Source: Prochlorococcus sp. AG-402-N17 (GTDB taxonomy: Bacteria > Cyanobacteriota > Cyanobacteriia > PCC-6307 > Cyanobiaceae). From it: a stretch of DNA of 64,000 bases. Shown here one piece after another: positions 20,405 through 31,527 of this stretch. Made by a program: the position numbers and the translations under genes. How positions within the stretch are numbered: the first letter of the stretch is position 1; each line of letters begins with the position of its first letter. Where the stretch lies: assembly GCA_003216455.1 (NCBI GenBank), contig QCIV01000001.1, positions 124,001 through 188,000 on the forward strand, in the 5' to 3' direction. The notes beneath the pieces were generated by a model. That model was not told the DNA's origin. It saw only the letters and a program-made list of their open reading frames with translations, and searched no databases.

Positions 20405-20477
20405 GGGGGTATAGCTCAGTTGGTAGAGCGCCTGCTTTGCAAGCAGGATGTCAGCGGTTCGAGTCCGCTTACCTCCA
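20405..20477 (+). tRNA. tRNA-Ala (anticodon TGC)
   Basis: This 73-nt cloverleaf lies 12 bases after tRNA-Ile: acceptor GGGGGTA/TACCTCC with one G-T pair, D-arm AGCTCAGTTGGTAGAGC, anticodon loop TTTGCAA (TGC) and T-arm AGCGGTTCGAGTCCGCT. This is the usual second spacer tRNA in cyanobacterial rRNA operons. Confidence 0.98.
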
Positions 20478-20734
20478 CTGATTACCACCTCTTCCATAAT
20501 CTGTAGAAAGGAAATGTTTTGAGTTGTGATCAAATTCTGAACGAATCTAGCTTCCTAATGAAAGTATTAAGATGCTGGACTCATTGAATTAATTTCATTG
20601 TTTTCAGAGAACCTTGACAACTGCATAGATTATTTTTTAAAGACAATAAGCATCTTTAATGATGCAGATTTATTATTTGTGCGAATGCATTAATAACAAT
20701 TCTATTAAGCTGATGCTTCATTTTTGAAGTTATT

Positions 20735-23612
<2,878 letters not shown>

Positions 23613-23673
23613 AAACTTAATTTATTGTTTCTAATTTATATAATTTTCTATGCAGTTCTCAAGGTTCATACTA

Positions 23674-23791
23674 TCCTGGTGTTCATGGCGATGTGGAACC
23701 ACTCCGATCCATCTCGAACTCGGTTGTGAAACGCATCAGCGGCGAAAATATTTAGGGGGTAGCCCCTTGAGAAAATAGCTCAATGCCAGGT
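23674..23791 (+). rRNA. rrf: 5S ribosomal RNA
   Basis: About 118 nt with terminal helix TCCTGG/CCAGG(T)A, the loop B/C region CCACTCCGATCCATCTCGAACTCGG (as separate conserved blocks) and the loop E region. It lies 61 bases after 23S and 12 bases before the operon terminator. The ends are set by the terminal helix. Confidence 0.96.
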
Positions 23792-23802
23792 AAAAATATT
23801 TA

Positions 23803-23838
23803 AAAGGGTTTACTCTTATTGAGTAAGCCCCTTTTTAT
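23803..23838 (+). terminator. rRNA operon intrinsic terminator
   Basis: AAAGGGTTTACTC-TTATT-GAGTAAGCCCCTTT forms a stem of about 12 bp with one mismatch, followed by TTTTATTTTT on the plus strand. It ends the rRNA operon and overlaps the last bases of mutM, which converges from the right. Confidence 0.85.
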
Positions 23839-24713
23839 TTTTGGCATCTAGGACACCAATGGGTACTTCTTCCCGTAATTTTTTGTCTTTCAATTAAATT
23901 TCCACATTTACGACATTCTTTTCCAGTTCTCCTGTAGACATTTGTCTGTAAACCAAAATTCCCATTCTCTCCTTCCAAGTCCCTAAAATCGCTAAATGTA
24001 GTACCCCCAGAACCTATACTTTTCTTTAATACAGTTACAATAGATTCTTTGAGCTTGATTAACTCATTCTTTTTTATTGTTCGAGCTTCTCTAAAAGGGG
24101 AGATGCCAGCAGAGTATAAACTTTCATCAGCATAAATATTACCTATTCCTGCCACTATTGTTTGATCTAACAAAATAGCTTTTATAGATTTTGTTCTTTT
24201 TGAAATAACTTTCTTAAGGTAATTTGCATCAAAGTCTTTAGAAAATGGTTCTGGTCCTAATGAACCTAATCCTTTAATTATTTTGTTAAGCGATAGGTCT
24301 TTATTAATCCACCACATTTGACCAAAACTTCTTACGTCAATGTACCTAAGCTCATTATTATTTTTATTGAAAAATCTTATTCTTGTATGTTTACAAGGAA
24401 GAATTGAGTTTTCAATAAATTTAAAATATCCAGTCATTCTTAGATGAACTACAAGAAATCCGTTATTTTGTAAACTTTCTAAAGGAAATTGAGCATTCTC
24501 ATTTTGAACTTCTTTTAATTGAGCTATTAAATATTTTCCTCTTCTATCCCATTTATAAATAAGTGAGTTCCGAAGTCCTTTTATGAATTCTTCTTTGTTT
24601 GTTGGGAATGCAACAGTTGAATCCCTGCAGACTTCTACTTTTTTAATAATAAAGTTATTAAGTTTTTGCTCTAAACCTCTGCGAACTGTCTCTACTTCAG
24701 GTAATTCAGGCAA
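23835..24713 (-). CDS. mutM: Formamidopyrimidine-DNA glycosylase
   Basis: This 292-residue base-excision enzyme removes 8-oxoguanine. It shows the catalytic N-terminus (M)[13 protein letters not shown] with P2 and E3, the beta-strand lysine in [10 protein letters not shown] near 55-64, the H2TH region around [18 protein letters not shown], and a C-terminal zinc finger with two CxxC motifs (CRKCGN and CPRCQ). All catalytic elements are present. It is 4 bases downstream of psaE and converges on the rRNA terminator. Confidence 0.97.
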   Translation of the reverse strand: MPELPEVETVRRGLEQKLNNFIIKKVEVCRDSTVAFPTNKEEFIKGLRNSLIYKWDRRGKYLIAQLKEVQNENAQFPLESLQNNGFLVVHLRMTGYFKFIENSILPCKHTRIRFFNKNNNELRYIDVRSFGQMWWINKDLSLNKIIKGLGSLGPEPFSKDFDANYLKKVISKRTKSIKAILLDQTIVAGIGNIYADESLYSAGISPFREARTIKKNELIKLKESIVTVLKKSIGSGGTTFSDFRDLEGENGNFGLQTNVYRRTGKECRKCGNLIERQKITGRSTHWCPRCQK

Positions 24714-24717
24714 TTAT

Positions 24718-24927
24718 TTAAGCTTTCTCTAATTCACTTTCAGCGAAATTATTTGTATTTGCTCCACCATCAGTTCCGCTTATCCCAGCATAATTTACTT
24801 TATCGAATCTGACTACACAGTTATATTTAATACCTGAGGTATCAACTGAAGCAACTTTTCCTATCTCATTATACCAATACGATTCTGGTCTTTTTACTCT
24901 TACGAGATCTCCTCTTGAAATAGCCAT
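24718..24927 (-). CDS. psaE: Photosystem I subunit IV (PsaE)
   Basis: This 69-residue SH3-like stromal subunit starts [20 protein letters not shown] and contains [22 protein letters not shown] in two conserved pieces. It supports ferredoxin docking and cyclic electron flow at PSI. Length is normal. The stop is 4 bases before mutM, so the two may share a transcript, an arrangement also familiar from related picocyanobacteria. Confidence 0.97.
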   Translation of the reverse strand: MAISRGDLVRVKRPESYWYNEIGKVASVDTSGIKYNCVVRFDKVNYAGISGTDGGANTNNFAESELEKA

Positions 24928-25007
24928 AACTATTAATTTAACTTTTTGTAGAATAACCCATCATTAATATTCTTAGACTAATTATTCACACATATTAATT
25001 AAAAGTT

Positions 25008-25778
25008 TTAACAAAAATCATTTATTAAATTTTTTTCGAATTCTTCATTAGCAGGCTTACTTCCCATCCATTTCCTCCCAGGTATTCTTACATTTATTTC
25101 ATTTGTATCGCAATTGATTGAAAGAGTCAGTTTTCTATTTTCTAGATTTAGTACGTTTAAAACTTTTCTACCTTTAATATCTTTATATGATTTACTATGG
25201 ATGATTATAGGGCCATATATTTTTTTATCTAAATCAAGTAATTCATTATTTTTTTTATTTTCAGTTGTTTCATGATTTTCTGATTTAATTATGTTCTTTT
25301 TTCTTATTGTGAGCTTTTGACCAACTTTTATTGAATCAGGATTATTTAAATTATTAATCTCTATAAGATCTTCTACTTTTAAATTATATTTGTTCGATAT
25401 TTCAGTCAGATTTTCACCAGTTTGCACAATATGATAATTATTTATAAATTCTGTTTGTTTTGTAAAATTTTCAGTAAATTCTGAGATAATAAGATTTTGG
25501 CCAACAAAGATATAATTCTCATCTTTTAAGTTATTCAATTTAATAATTAAATCTTTATTTATTGAATAGAATTTTGAAATACTCGATATTGTATCTCCAC
25601 TTTTTACAATATGAATTTTTTTTATTTCAGTTTTTTCTTCATTAATTAATTCTTTTCTAGCCAAATTCTCAATTTTATTTTTTGTTGAAAATATCTTTTC
25701 TTCTGATTTTATTAATGATTGATCAAAAAAATTAATAAATATGGCAATTACTAAAAATGCAAATTTCATTAAACTCAC
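25008..25778 (-). CDS. LysM-domain exported protein
   Basis: This 256-residue protein has an N-terminal signal or anchor segment (FAFLVIAIFINFF, 5-17) and two LysM peptidoglycan-binding domains: about 54-99 (HIVKSGDTISSISKFYSI) and about 113-157 (YHIVQTGENLTEISNKYNL). A C-terminal region of about 75 residues has no recognised domain and ends in a lone cysteine. It probably sits in the cell envelope bound to peptidoglycan. No catalytic motif is visible, so it may be a scaffold rather than a hydrolase. Confidence 0.85.
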   Translation of the reverse strand: MSLMKFAFLVIAIFINFFDQSLIKSEEKIFSTKNKIENLARKELINEEKTEIKKIHIVKSGDTISSISKFYSINKDLIIKLNNLKDENYIFVGQNLIISEFTENFTKQTEFINNYHIVQTGENLTEISNKYNLKVEDLIEINNLNNPDSIKVGQKLTIRKKNIIKSENHETTENKKNNELLDLDKKIYGPIIIHSKSYKDIKGRKVLNVLNLENRKLTLSINCDTNEINVRIPGRKWMGSKPANEEFEKNLINDFC

Positions 25779-25841
25779 TATTTATTTAAAGATAATCTTT
25801 AAATTTAAAATCGCTAGGTTTTTGAAAACAATTTAAGTAAT

Positions 25842-27242
25842 TTAAATCTGAAAAATAAACTTTAAAAATTTCTTTACTCTTTCGTAGGGAGGATACCGCA
25901 GATTTGAATCAAATAAAAAACCTTTAAAAGTAATCGATTTTTGATTTGAAAAATTTCGAAACCCTTCTTCTCCATGAAATTTACCAATACCACTTTGCCC
26001 AACGCCTCCAAACGGTAAATTTGGAATAAGTACTGGTAACATCACATCATTTATACAAATTGTACCTGAGCTGGTTACTTTTGAAATATGATTATGGATT
26101 TTTTTATTGCCTCCAAATAAGTAGATTGCTAATGGTTTTGATGTTTGACTAATTTGTTTTAAAGCTGATTCCTTATCATTGATTCCAATTACTGGAAGCA
26201 GGGAACTAAATAGTTCTTTCCGCAAAATATCTGTTTCATTTAATTTAGTTCTCAAAATTGTAGGAGATATTTTCAACTTTTTTTTACTAAAAGTCCCCCC
26301 AAATAAAATTCTTTTTTCTTTTTTATATTGTTCGAGAATTTCTAAAGTTGATGTAAATTGCTTTTTCTCTAATTTTGATAAGTTTTCGGAAATAATTGGA
26401 TTATCTCCGTAAAAACTTACTATGCATTTCTTTAATTTTTCTATAAAAATATTTTCAATTTCTTTATCTACAAAGATATGATTCGGCGCCATGCAAGATT
26501 GACCAGAATTAAAAAATTTGCCCCAAACAATTCTTTTAGCAGCCACTTCTAAATTTGCATTCTTGAAAATAATTACAGGATTTGTTCCGCTTAACTCAAG
26601 AGTTAATGGGGTTAAGTTTTTTGAAGCTAATTTCATTATAGATTTTCCAGTTTCAGTACTTCCTGTAAAAAATATATGATCAAAATTTTGTTCTATTAAT
26701 TTTATGGATTGTTTATAATCACCCTCTACTGTCATTAGGACTTCTTTACGGAAATATTTGGAAGTAAGCTTTTTAATAAGTTTTGAGGTCGCTGGACATC
26801 TTTCTGATGGTTTTATAACTGCAGTATTTCCTGCTGAGAAAATATTTACCAATGGTTTTAGAACATAAAGTAATGGATAATTATAAGGACCAAGAATTAA
26901 GACACACCCAAGAGGTTCATAAATAACTTTGGAGGATGATGGAAATAGATAAAAAGGTGTACCAATCTTTTTTGGTCGTATCCAAGAATTGAGTTTCTTT
27001 TTTATGAGTGAAATTTCTTCTTTCACTAAAAGGATTTCTGAAAGCCCTTCAATTTCAGATTTACCTAGATCAACAAAAAGTGATTTTATTATCTCTTTTT
27101 TATTTTCATCCAAAAGTTTAGAAACTATATTGAGATGTTGGATCCTCCATTTTATATCTTCCGTTTTACCAGTGAGAACTGTATTTTTTAATCTATTAAT
27201 GTCTTCTAAATGAAATTTATCAGAAATTTTCATTTTATTCAT
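25842..27242 (-). CDS. NAD(P)+-dependent aldehyde dehydrogenase (class 3-like)
   Basis: This 466-residue enzyme has the Rossmann GSTETGKSIM loop near 193-202, the general-base Glu in TLELSGTNPVII (about 215-226) and the catalytic Cys in FFNSGQSCMAPNH (about 244-256). The C-terminal FRNFSNQKSITFKGF and a hydrophobic, basic tail (ERVKKFLKFIFQI) resemble fatty/long-chain aldehyde dehydrogenases, which oxidise membrane-derived aldehydes. The substrate is inferred only. It is monocistronic, with the LysM gene downstream. Confidence 0.9.
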   Translation of the reverse strand: MNKMKISDKFHLEDINRLKNTVLTGKTEDIKWRIQHLNIVSKLLDENKKEIIKSLFVDLGKSEIEGLSEILLVKEEISLIKKKLNSWIRPKKIGTPFYLFPSSSKVIYEPLGCVLILGPYNYPLLYVLKPLVNIFSAGNTAVIKPSERCPATSKLIKKLTSKYFRKEVLMTVEGDYKQSIKLIEQNFDHIFFTGSTETGKSIMKLASKNLTPLTLELSGTNPVIIFKNANLEVAAKRIVWGKFFNSGQSCMAPNHIFVDKEIENIFIEKLKKCIVSFYGDNPIISENLSKLEKKQFTSTLEILEQYKKEKRILFGGTFSKKKLKISPTILRTKLNETDILRKELFSSLLPVIGINDKESALKQISQTSKPLAIYLFGGNKKIHNHISKVTSSGTICINDVMLPVLIPNLPFGGVGQSGIGKFHGEEGFRNFSNQKSITFKGFLFDSNLRYPPYERVKKFLKFIFQI

Positions 27243-27390
27243 TATTAATATTATTAAATATATCAGAGGATAAATTGTAAATAACTAAGGTTTTTAACCA
27301 CTTAAATCAAAGTGAATGATTTATGAGAAATAATCAAATTTATTAATATTGTCTTAAAAAATTCAAATTTTTCTTGGTTAGTATATTTCT

Positions 27391-28281
27391 ATGAGGGAAA
27401 AATTTTCAATTAGATTGATATCTGTAAATGAAATTCCAGAAGTCACAAATTGGGCAAGGTTAGAAGGATTTTCTCCTGGTATGGATGACGTATCAATTTA
27501 TAGAAATACAGATAAACAAGGAGTATGGGTAGCTTGTCTCGACAATAATCCTATAGGTTCTATTGCGTGTATAAAATATAATTCCTCGTATGGTTTTATA
27601 GGTTTATTTATCGTTAAAAAAGAATTCCGAAAAAATGGATATGGAGTGAGATTATGGAAACATGCCCTCCAATATTTAAAAAATGTTGATTGTATTGGTC
27701 TTGAGGCTGCCCCAGATAGATTGAATGATTACGCAAAGTGGGGATTTAGAAAATCTTCCATTACAAATCGATGGAAATTAAATGGGTCTCAAGATTTGCC
27801 ATTGAGAAATTTCTATAAAGATCAATTTCATTCTTTTAAAGTTGTCCCGGGTAATAAAATTTCCTCTGAAGCGGTCTTAATTTATGATGATCAAAGAGAA
27901 CCTAGTCCCAGACCTCATTTTCTAAATGACTGGTTGAAAAATTCTCATGGTAATGTCAGTGCAATTGTCGATAATAATGGTATGTGCCATGGATTTGGCA
28001 GGATAAGACCTTGTGTATTGGAAGATAATGAGCAAGGCTGGAGAATCGGACCTCTTTTAGCGGATACTCCACCACTTGCTGAATTATTAATAAGAGAGTT
28101 GGCTGGTGATTTAGATGCTCAAATCTTATTGGATTGCTCTAATCTGAATCCATATGCAAATTATCTATTATCAAGTTTGGGATTTGAGGAAATTTCAAAA
28201 ACTTACAGAATGTATAAAGGCATTCAACCTCCCTGCCCAATGAATCAAGTTTACGGACTTGCTTGCTTGGAACTGGGTTAA
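27391..28281 (+). CDS. GNAT-family N-acetyltransferase, two-domain
   Basis: This 296-residue protein opens with a GNAT domain: acetyl-CoA binding motif A is IGLFIVKKEFRKNGYGVRLW at about residues 70-89, within a fold spanning 5-130. The C-terminal half (about 155-290) has a second GNAT-like pattern (GPLLADTPPLAELLIRELAG, then a late beta strand), as in the YitH/acetyltransferase-with-C-terminal-domain family. The acceptor substrate is unknown. It is divergent from the aldehyde dehydrogenase over about 150 bases. Confidence 0.85.
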   Translation: MREKFSIRLISVNEIPEVTNWARLEGFSPGMDDVSIYRNTDKQGVWVACLDNNPIGSIACIKYNSSYGFIGLFIVKKEFRKNGYGVRLWKHALQYLKNVDCIGLEAAPDRLNDYAKWGFRKSSITNRWKLNGSQDLPLRNFYKDQFHSFKVVPGNKISSEAVLIYDDQREPSPRPHFLNDWLKNSHGNVSAIVDNNGMCHGFGRIRPCVLEDNEQGWRIGPLLADTPPLAELLIRELAGDLDAQILLDCSNLNPYANYLLSSLGFEEISKTYRMYKGIQPPCPMNQVYGLACLELG

Positions 28282-28353
28282 TTCCCTTTGAAGCGAGCAT
28301 TTTGCCTTTTATTTTTGTAATACTTAAGCAAGTTTGTTTGATTATCCATAAGC

Positions 28354-28602
28354 TTAACTTTCAGAAGGTTTCAAAATTTTTTCTACAATATCTGCGTTGA
28401 TTATAGTGATCTCTCCATTATCAATATTGGCAACTTGAAACAAGGTCCATGAATTTGGATTTCTAGCTCCTCCAATACAGTCGATAACTTGACCGACCCA
28501 ATAATTTTTATTCTTTTCATTAGTATTTTCGCAATTTTCTTTTTTAATTGCGACATAATCACCAGTCCTAACGAAAAGAAACTCAGGAGTTGCTGAGCTC
28601 AC
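28354..28602 (-). CDS. Small conserved protein, DUF3104-like
   Basis: This 82-residue protein has a beta-rich pattern FVRTGDYVAIKKE...YWVGQVIDCIGGAR...WTLFQVANIDNGEI typical of the small picocyanobacterial DUF3104 proteins (recognised by pattern, not search). It may adopt an SH3-like barrel. Upstream of its start lies the palindrome ATAGTA-TATACG-TACTAT at 28615-28632, a possible operator or promoter element. Confidence 0.65.
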   Translation of the reverse strand: MSSATPEFLFVRTGDYVAIKKENCENTNEKNKNYWVGQVIDCIGGARNPNSWTLFQVANIDNGEITIINADIVEKILKPSES

Positions 28603-28614
28603 GATAAATAGATC

Positions 28615-28632
28615 ATAGTATATACGTACTAT
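28615..28632 (-). promoter_or_regulatory. Palindrome upstream of the DUF3104-like gene
   Basis: ATAGTA-TATACG-TACTAT is a perfect 6-bp inverted repeat 12 bases upstream of the start codon at 28602. On the minus strand it contains TATACT, a good -10 match, so it may simply be the promoter core. An autoregulatory operator is also possible. No protein that binds it is known to me. Confidence 0.4.
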
Positions 28633-28699
28633 AGTAAGTTATTTGTTTTGTTGCCGAACTTTGAGTTATTTAGCAAACTAGGGGTAATTCAAAAATAAA

Positions 28700-28792
28700 A
28701 TGGAATCAACTGAAATCGCTATATTTTCAACATTGTTGGGGTTAATTTTAGCTTTAACTGACGCTTATATAGAAAGAAATATTCCTGGATAA
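28700..28792 (+). CDS. 30-residue single-helix membrane microprotein
   Basis: ATG to TAA encode MESTEIAIFSTLLGLILALT followed by a polar end (DAYIERNIPG). One predicted membrane helix covers about residues 6-21. The size and layout resemble small photosystem or NDH-1 subunits, but I do not recognise it as any of them. An AT-rich stretch precedes it and no ribosome binding site is obvious. Confidence 0.45.
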   Translation: MESTEIAIFSTLLGLILALTDAYIERNIPG

Positions 28793-28809
28793 TACTTACA
28801 ATTCATTTC

Positions 28810-28941
28810 TTAAATTAAATAAGATTTAAGCTGGTCTAATATGTCGGCACGATTGGAAACTAATTTTGTAAAAACTAAATAAATCAACCCTCCCATTGCT
28901 AGTCTTCCGTTGATTTTTTCTAACTGCTTTAGTTTTCTCAA
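28810..28941 (-). CDS. Hli-like (high-light-inducible) small protein, TTG start
   Basis: A 43-codon frame contains LEKINGRLAMGGLIYLVFTK, close to the chlorophyll-binding E-x-x-NGR-x-AM-x-G motif of Hli/Scp proteins, with a single helix of the expected length. An in-frame stop two codons upstream leaves TTG at 28941 as the only good start. Hli proteins bind chlorophyll and carotenoid and protect photosystems under stress, and high-light Prochlorococcus carries many. It may be a genuine short Hli or a decayed copy; the leading basic residues are unusual. Confidence 0.5.
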   Translation of the reverse strand: MRKLKQLEKINGRLAMGGLIYLVFTKLVSNRADILDQLKSYLI

Positions 28942-29061
28942 AAATTAATCTTGTGATTAAACAAAATTTAAAGGGTTTAGAAAATAAAAAGGTATTGATT
29001 ACTTCAAAATTAAAAAATTTTTAAAAATTTATAGGAATATTATTTCAAACACGAATTAAAT

Positions 29062-29199
29062 TTAAAGCCAAGCTTCTTTCATCTCAAGATAAAGTCTCTC
29101 GCTCTCCGCAGAATTAATTTTGCTGTCTGAATAGGATTGCTGCTGTTGCTGTTGTTGCTGCTGAGTTGAGTTAGTATTAGGGTTTTGGACTTCGCTCAT
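29062..29199 (-). CDS. 45-residue polyglutamine-containing microprotein
   Basis: The frame from ATG 29199 encodes MSEVQNPNTNSTQ, a run of nine Gln (residues 13-21, mixed CAG/CAA codons) and a charged helix-like end with SAESERLYLEMKEAWL. The Asn/Gln-rich front plus short helix resembles the N-terminal part of some Hli-type proteins, but no chlorophyll-binding motif follows. The function is unknown. Confidence 0.45.
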   Translation of the reverse strand: MSEVQNPNTNSTQQQQQQQQQSYSDSKINSAESERLYLEMKEAWL

Positions 29200-29315
29200 T
29201 TGTGGAGATCATTATTTGTGTTTATTCTCTCATATGTAGAGCTTTTTTTGTCAACTTAAATTCTTAAATTTTATTTAAATTTTCTACGCTTTTAATTTTC
29301 CTGTTTTGAGTGAAG

Positions 29316-29417
29316 TTATTTCGCTACAGTGGTTTTGGCGTATAGGAATTTAACTTCCCAATATACAATTCCTAGGAAGATAGCACTTGCAATAATAATT
29401 TCAGAAATGGCTAACAT
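29316..29417 (-). CDS. 33-residue single-helix membrane microprotein
   Basis: The frame MLAISEIIIASAIFLGIVYW continues with EVKFLYAKTTVAK. One membrane helix (about 3-20) is followed by a short basic tail. It is not recognised as a known photosystem subunit. Intergenic DNA flanks it on both sides, so coding status rests on length, start codon and the clean helix-plus-tail design. Confidence 0.4.
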   Translation of the reverse strand: MLAISEIIIASAIFLGIVYWEVKFLYAKTTVAK

Positions 29418-29565
29418 TTTATTTTTCAATACTAATTTAATTTTGGTATCAATTTACACAGAATGCAATAGGTACTAATTACATTTAAGATTTTAAAAAA
29501 TCTTATTTAATAAAATAAGGCGTCGAAATAATATAAAATTTTAAGTTAGATACATATTTTTTTTC

Positions 29566-30000
29566 GTGGGAAATTTCATAAATTCAACAACTCTTATACC
29601 TTTAATACCTTTAGTAACCTCTTTATTTATTTTTATTTTGTTGGCAAGTTTTAACAGAACACTTAACAGGTTAACAAAACCAGTTACTGCACTGGTTGTA
29701 TTATCTTTATTAAGTTCTGCTTTTATAAGCGGATTTGACTATTTTAAGAAAATAGAAGAAGAATTAGTTTTATCTGAATTTCTCAAGTTTTTTGATGAAA
29801 AAAATTTAGTTATACATCTCAATTTAGTAAATGAAAAAATTATAATTTTTTTCTCGCTAATAATGATATTTATTATTGGAATATCTTTTTATAAATTGCC
29901 TAGAAAAAAAGGTTATGTCTCATTAATGATTAGTCTAGGCTTAATATCTTCTTCGGTGATGCTCTCAATATTGCTAATAGATTTCCCAGCACTATTTTAA
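29566..30000 (+). CDS. Ndh-like truncated membrane protein (NuoL/NdhF or NdhD N-terminal-like)
   Basis: GTG start at 29566; 144 residues with helices at about 8-28, 38-56, 90-108 and 117-140. The opening LIPLIPLVTSLFIFILLASF and the later helices recall the first helices of antiporter-like NDH-1 subunits, but the antiporter core with its key Lys/Glu helices is missing. It may be a small accessory subunit of an NDH-1 or ion-transport complex, or a truncated relic with an intact frame. Its stop overlaps the stop of the convergent PTOX gene by four bases. Confidence 0.5.
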   Translation: MGNFINSTTLIPLIPLVTSLFIFILLASFNRTLNRLTKPVTALVVLSLLSSAFISGFDYFKKIEEELVLSEFLKFFDEKNLVIHLNLVNEKIIIFFSLIMIFIIGISFYKLPRKKGYVSLMISLGLISSSVMLSILLIDFPALF

Positions 30001-30506
30001 ACTTCTGTAAGCATTGATAAGGCTTCGTTAAGTTCTTGGACATGATTTAATTCATCTTGAGCAATTTCTTTTATTTTTTGATCATTTGGATTATCTATTA
30101 AATATTTGGAATAAGTTTCAAATGCATGTTCTTCGATTTTTATGTTGACATCATAAGCATTAGCTGGAGAGAGGAAATAATAAAAAACCATGATCCAGTA
30201 ATAGACAAGCACAAGGTGTCTCGCAAAAAATCTATCAATCCAGAACCTATCTCCTCCTCTTTTCTCCATTTCTTTAAGATGCTCAGTTTCGTTAATAGCT
30301 TGATAAAAATGTTCTTTCATTAAAATCATTGTTTTCTCATTTTTAATTCCTAGTGATTCTTTAAAATGAAGAACTGAAAGAAATGCAAAATAAGGTGATC
30401 TAGCTATAACTTCTAAAACCCAAAATCTTTGTAAAGATCTACCAGAGTATATGAAGTCCAAGAAGTTAACAGTACTATTCAAAATCAAAGAATTTAATTT
30501 CTTCAT
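29997..30506 (-). CDS. Plastoquinol terminal oxidase (PTOX/alternative oxidase family)
   Basis: This 169-residue non-haem di-iron protein shows the AOX motifs LEVIARSPYFAFLSVLHF (about 31-48), the E-x-x-H of NETEHLKEM (about 72-80), EEHAFETYSKY (about 124-134) and DELNHVQEL (about 150-158). These supply the Glu/His iron ligands. It oxidises plastoquinol to water and acts as a safety valve for photosynthetic electrons in oligotrophic, high-light ocean strains. It is shorter than the plant enzyme, as expected for picocyanobacteria. It is monocistronic and tail to tail with the Ndh-like gene. Confidence 0.88.
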   Translation of the reverse strand: MKKLNSLILNSTVNFLDFIYSGRSLQRFWVLEVIARSPYFAFLSVLHFKESLGIKNEKTMILMKEHFYQAINETEHLKEMEKRGGDRFWIDRFFARHLVLVYYWIMVFYYFLSPANAYDVNIKIEEHAFETYSKYLIDNPNDQKIKEIAQDELNHVQELNEALSMLTEV

Positions 30507-30661
30507 AAATTTTATTTTTCTTTAAGTATAATTACTCAGCCGCTCGAAGGCTATAACGTATTGAAGTAATTAACCAAAAATTAATATTTATGGTCAAAAA
30601 ATTGTTTCTTCCATTGAAATATTTTTTTTTCATGCATTAATTGGATAGATAAAAATTTTAT

Positions 30662-30802
30662 ATGACAAATACTGAAAAAATTGCAAATGCCAAAAAGAGG
30701 ATTGATGAATTAGAAAGACTTATAAAATGTTGGAATGATTCAGAACAGGATGAGTCAAAAATAGTAAATTTTACAAGGAACATTGAAAATAAAGTTGCTT
30801 AG
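30662..30802 (+). CDS. 46-residue charged microprotein
   Basis: Frame MTNTEKIANAKKRIDELERL continues with IKCWNDSEQDESKIVNFTRN. It is a short amphipathic coiled-coil-like helix with no membrane segment. It lies alone in a 570-base gap between PTOX and the gene at 31076, with an AT-rich leader. The function is unknown; coding status is moderately likely because the helix periodicity is maintained. Confidence 0.45.
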   Translation: MTNTEKIANAKKRIDELERLIKCWNDSEQDESKIVNFTRNIENKVA

Positions 30803-30949
30803 ATTGTAATGATTAAGGCTGATTAACTTTATCTACTTAAAGTGATTCAATACCTTTGAGGTTTCGAATATTGTTTATTTTATAAATAGAGCAATTAAAC
30901 CTATTCTCAAAAACGGTAAGTAAGAAATAATCTAAAAGAAAAATCTATA

Positions 30950-31062
30950 TGAAAACCTTTTCAAAAAAATATTTAGTTCCGATTAAATTTATACCATGGG
31001 TTTTTTGGGTATTTATATCTTTTATGAGTATATATTTGTGTAAGATAGCCTGGGCAAATTAA
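30950..31062 (+). pseudogene. Small membrane-protein gene with a -1 frameshift at an A7 run
   Basis: ATG at 30950 gives MKTF and then stops. In the -1 frame, joined at the run of seven A (30963-30969), the reading continues SKKYLVPIKFIPWVFWVFIS and ends CKIAWAN with TAA at 31060. Together this makes a plausible 37-residue single-helix protein. The tail alone has no start codon. Either one base was lost from a homopolymer, or the A7 run is a slippage site. Confidence 0.45.
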
Positions 31063-31075
31063 ATAATTAATGAAT

Positions 31076-31384
31076 CTAGCTTCTCCTTAGCCAACCAGGA
31101 GCACCGCCAAACCAATCCGATATATCATCTTCATTTGGGTTGAAATGATTTTCTTTATCTAGCCCATCTATCCCAAATGATTGTAAGAGGTTATCAATCC
31201 CCCCATCATTTTTTGTACCATTCCTTCTAAAGCTGTTAGCTTTTTTCAGCCAAAGAGAAATTGTCGAATTATGGTGTGCAAATTTCTCAACATATATCCT
31301 TTCTTCTAATGTAATTGATTTATCTTGGGCAATTTTTTTAATTATTCCTTGGATCTTTAGTCTTTTTGAGTTACTAAGAAGCAT
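31076..31384 (-). CDS. Conserved small soluble protein of unknown function
   Basis: This 102-residue protein has a helical, basic first half (RLKIQGIIKKIAQDKSITLE, with YVEKFAHHNSTISLWLKKA) and an acidic C-terminal part ending DISDWFGGAPGWLRRS. The C-terminal FGGAPGW motif is eye-catching and suggests a conserved family of picocyanobacteria, but I cannot name it. No signal peptide or membrane helix is seen. It is monocistronic; the next ORF is divergent. Confidence 0.6.
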   Translation of the reverse strand: MLLSNSKRLKIQGIIKKIAQDKSITLEERIYVEKFAHHNSTISLWLKKANSFRRNGTKNDGGIDNLLQSFGIDGLDKENHFNPNEDDISDWFGGAPGWLRRS

Positions 31385-31527
31385 TTTCTATCAATTCATT
31401 ATTCTTTTTATAGGAAGGATTACTAAATATATCTTGTCAATGTTAATTTCAACAAATTAACAACTTTAAGAGGTTTTTAAGCAAGAAAAGTCTTAAGACA
31501 CTAAAAAAAGGGATCAATAAGTTACTC

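Noticed and set aside
26179..27213. Plus-strand frames inside the aldehyde dehydrogenase
   Set aside because: They are antisense shadows of a conserved enzyme, Phe/Ser-rich as expected for complement of Lys/Glu-rich coding DNA.
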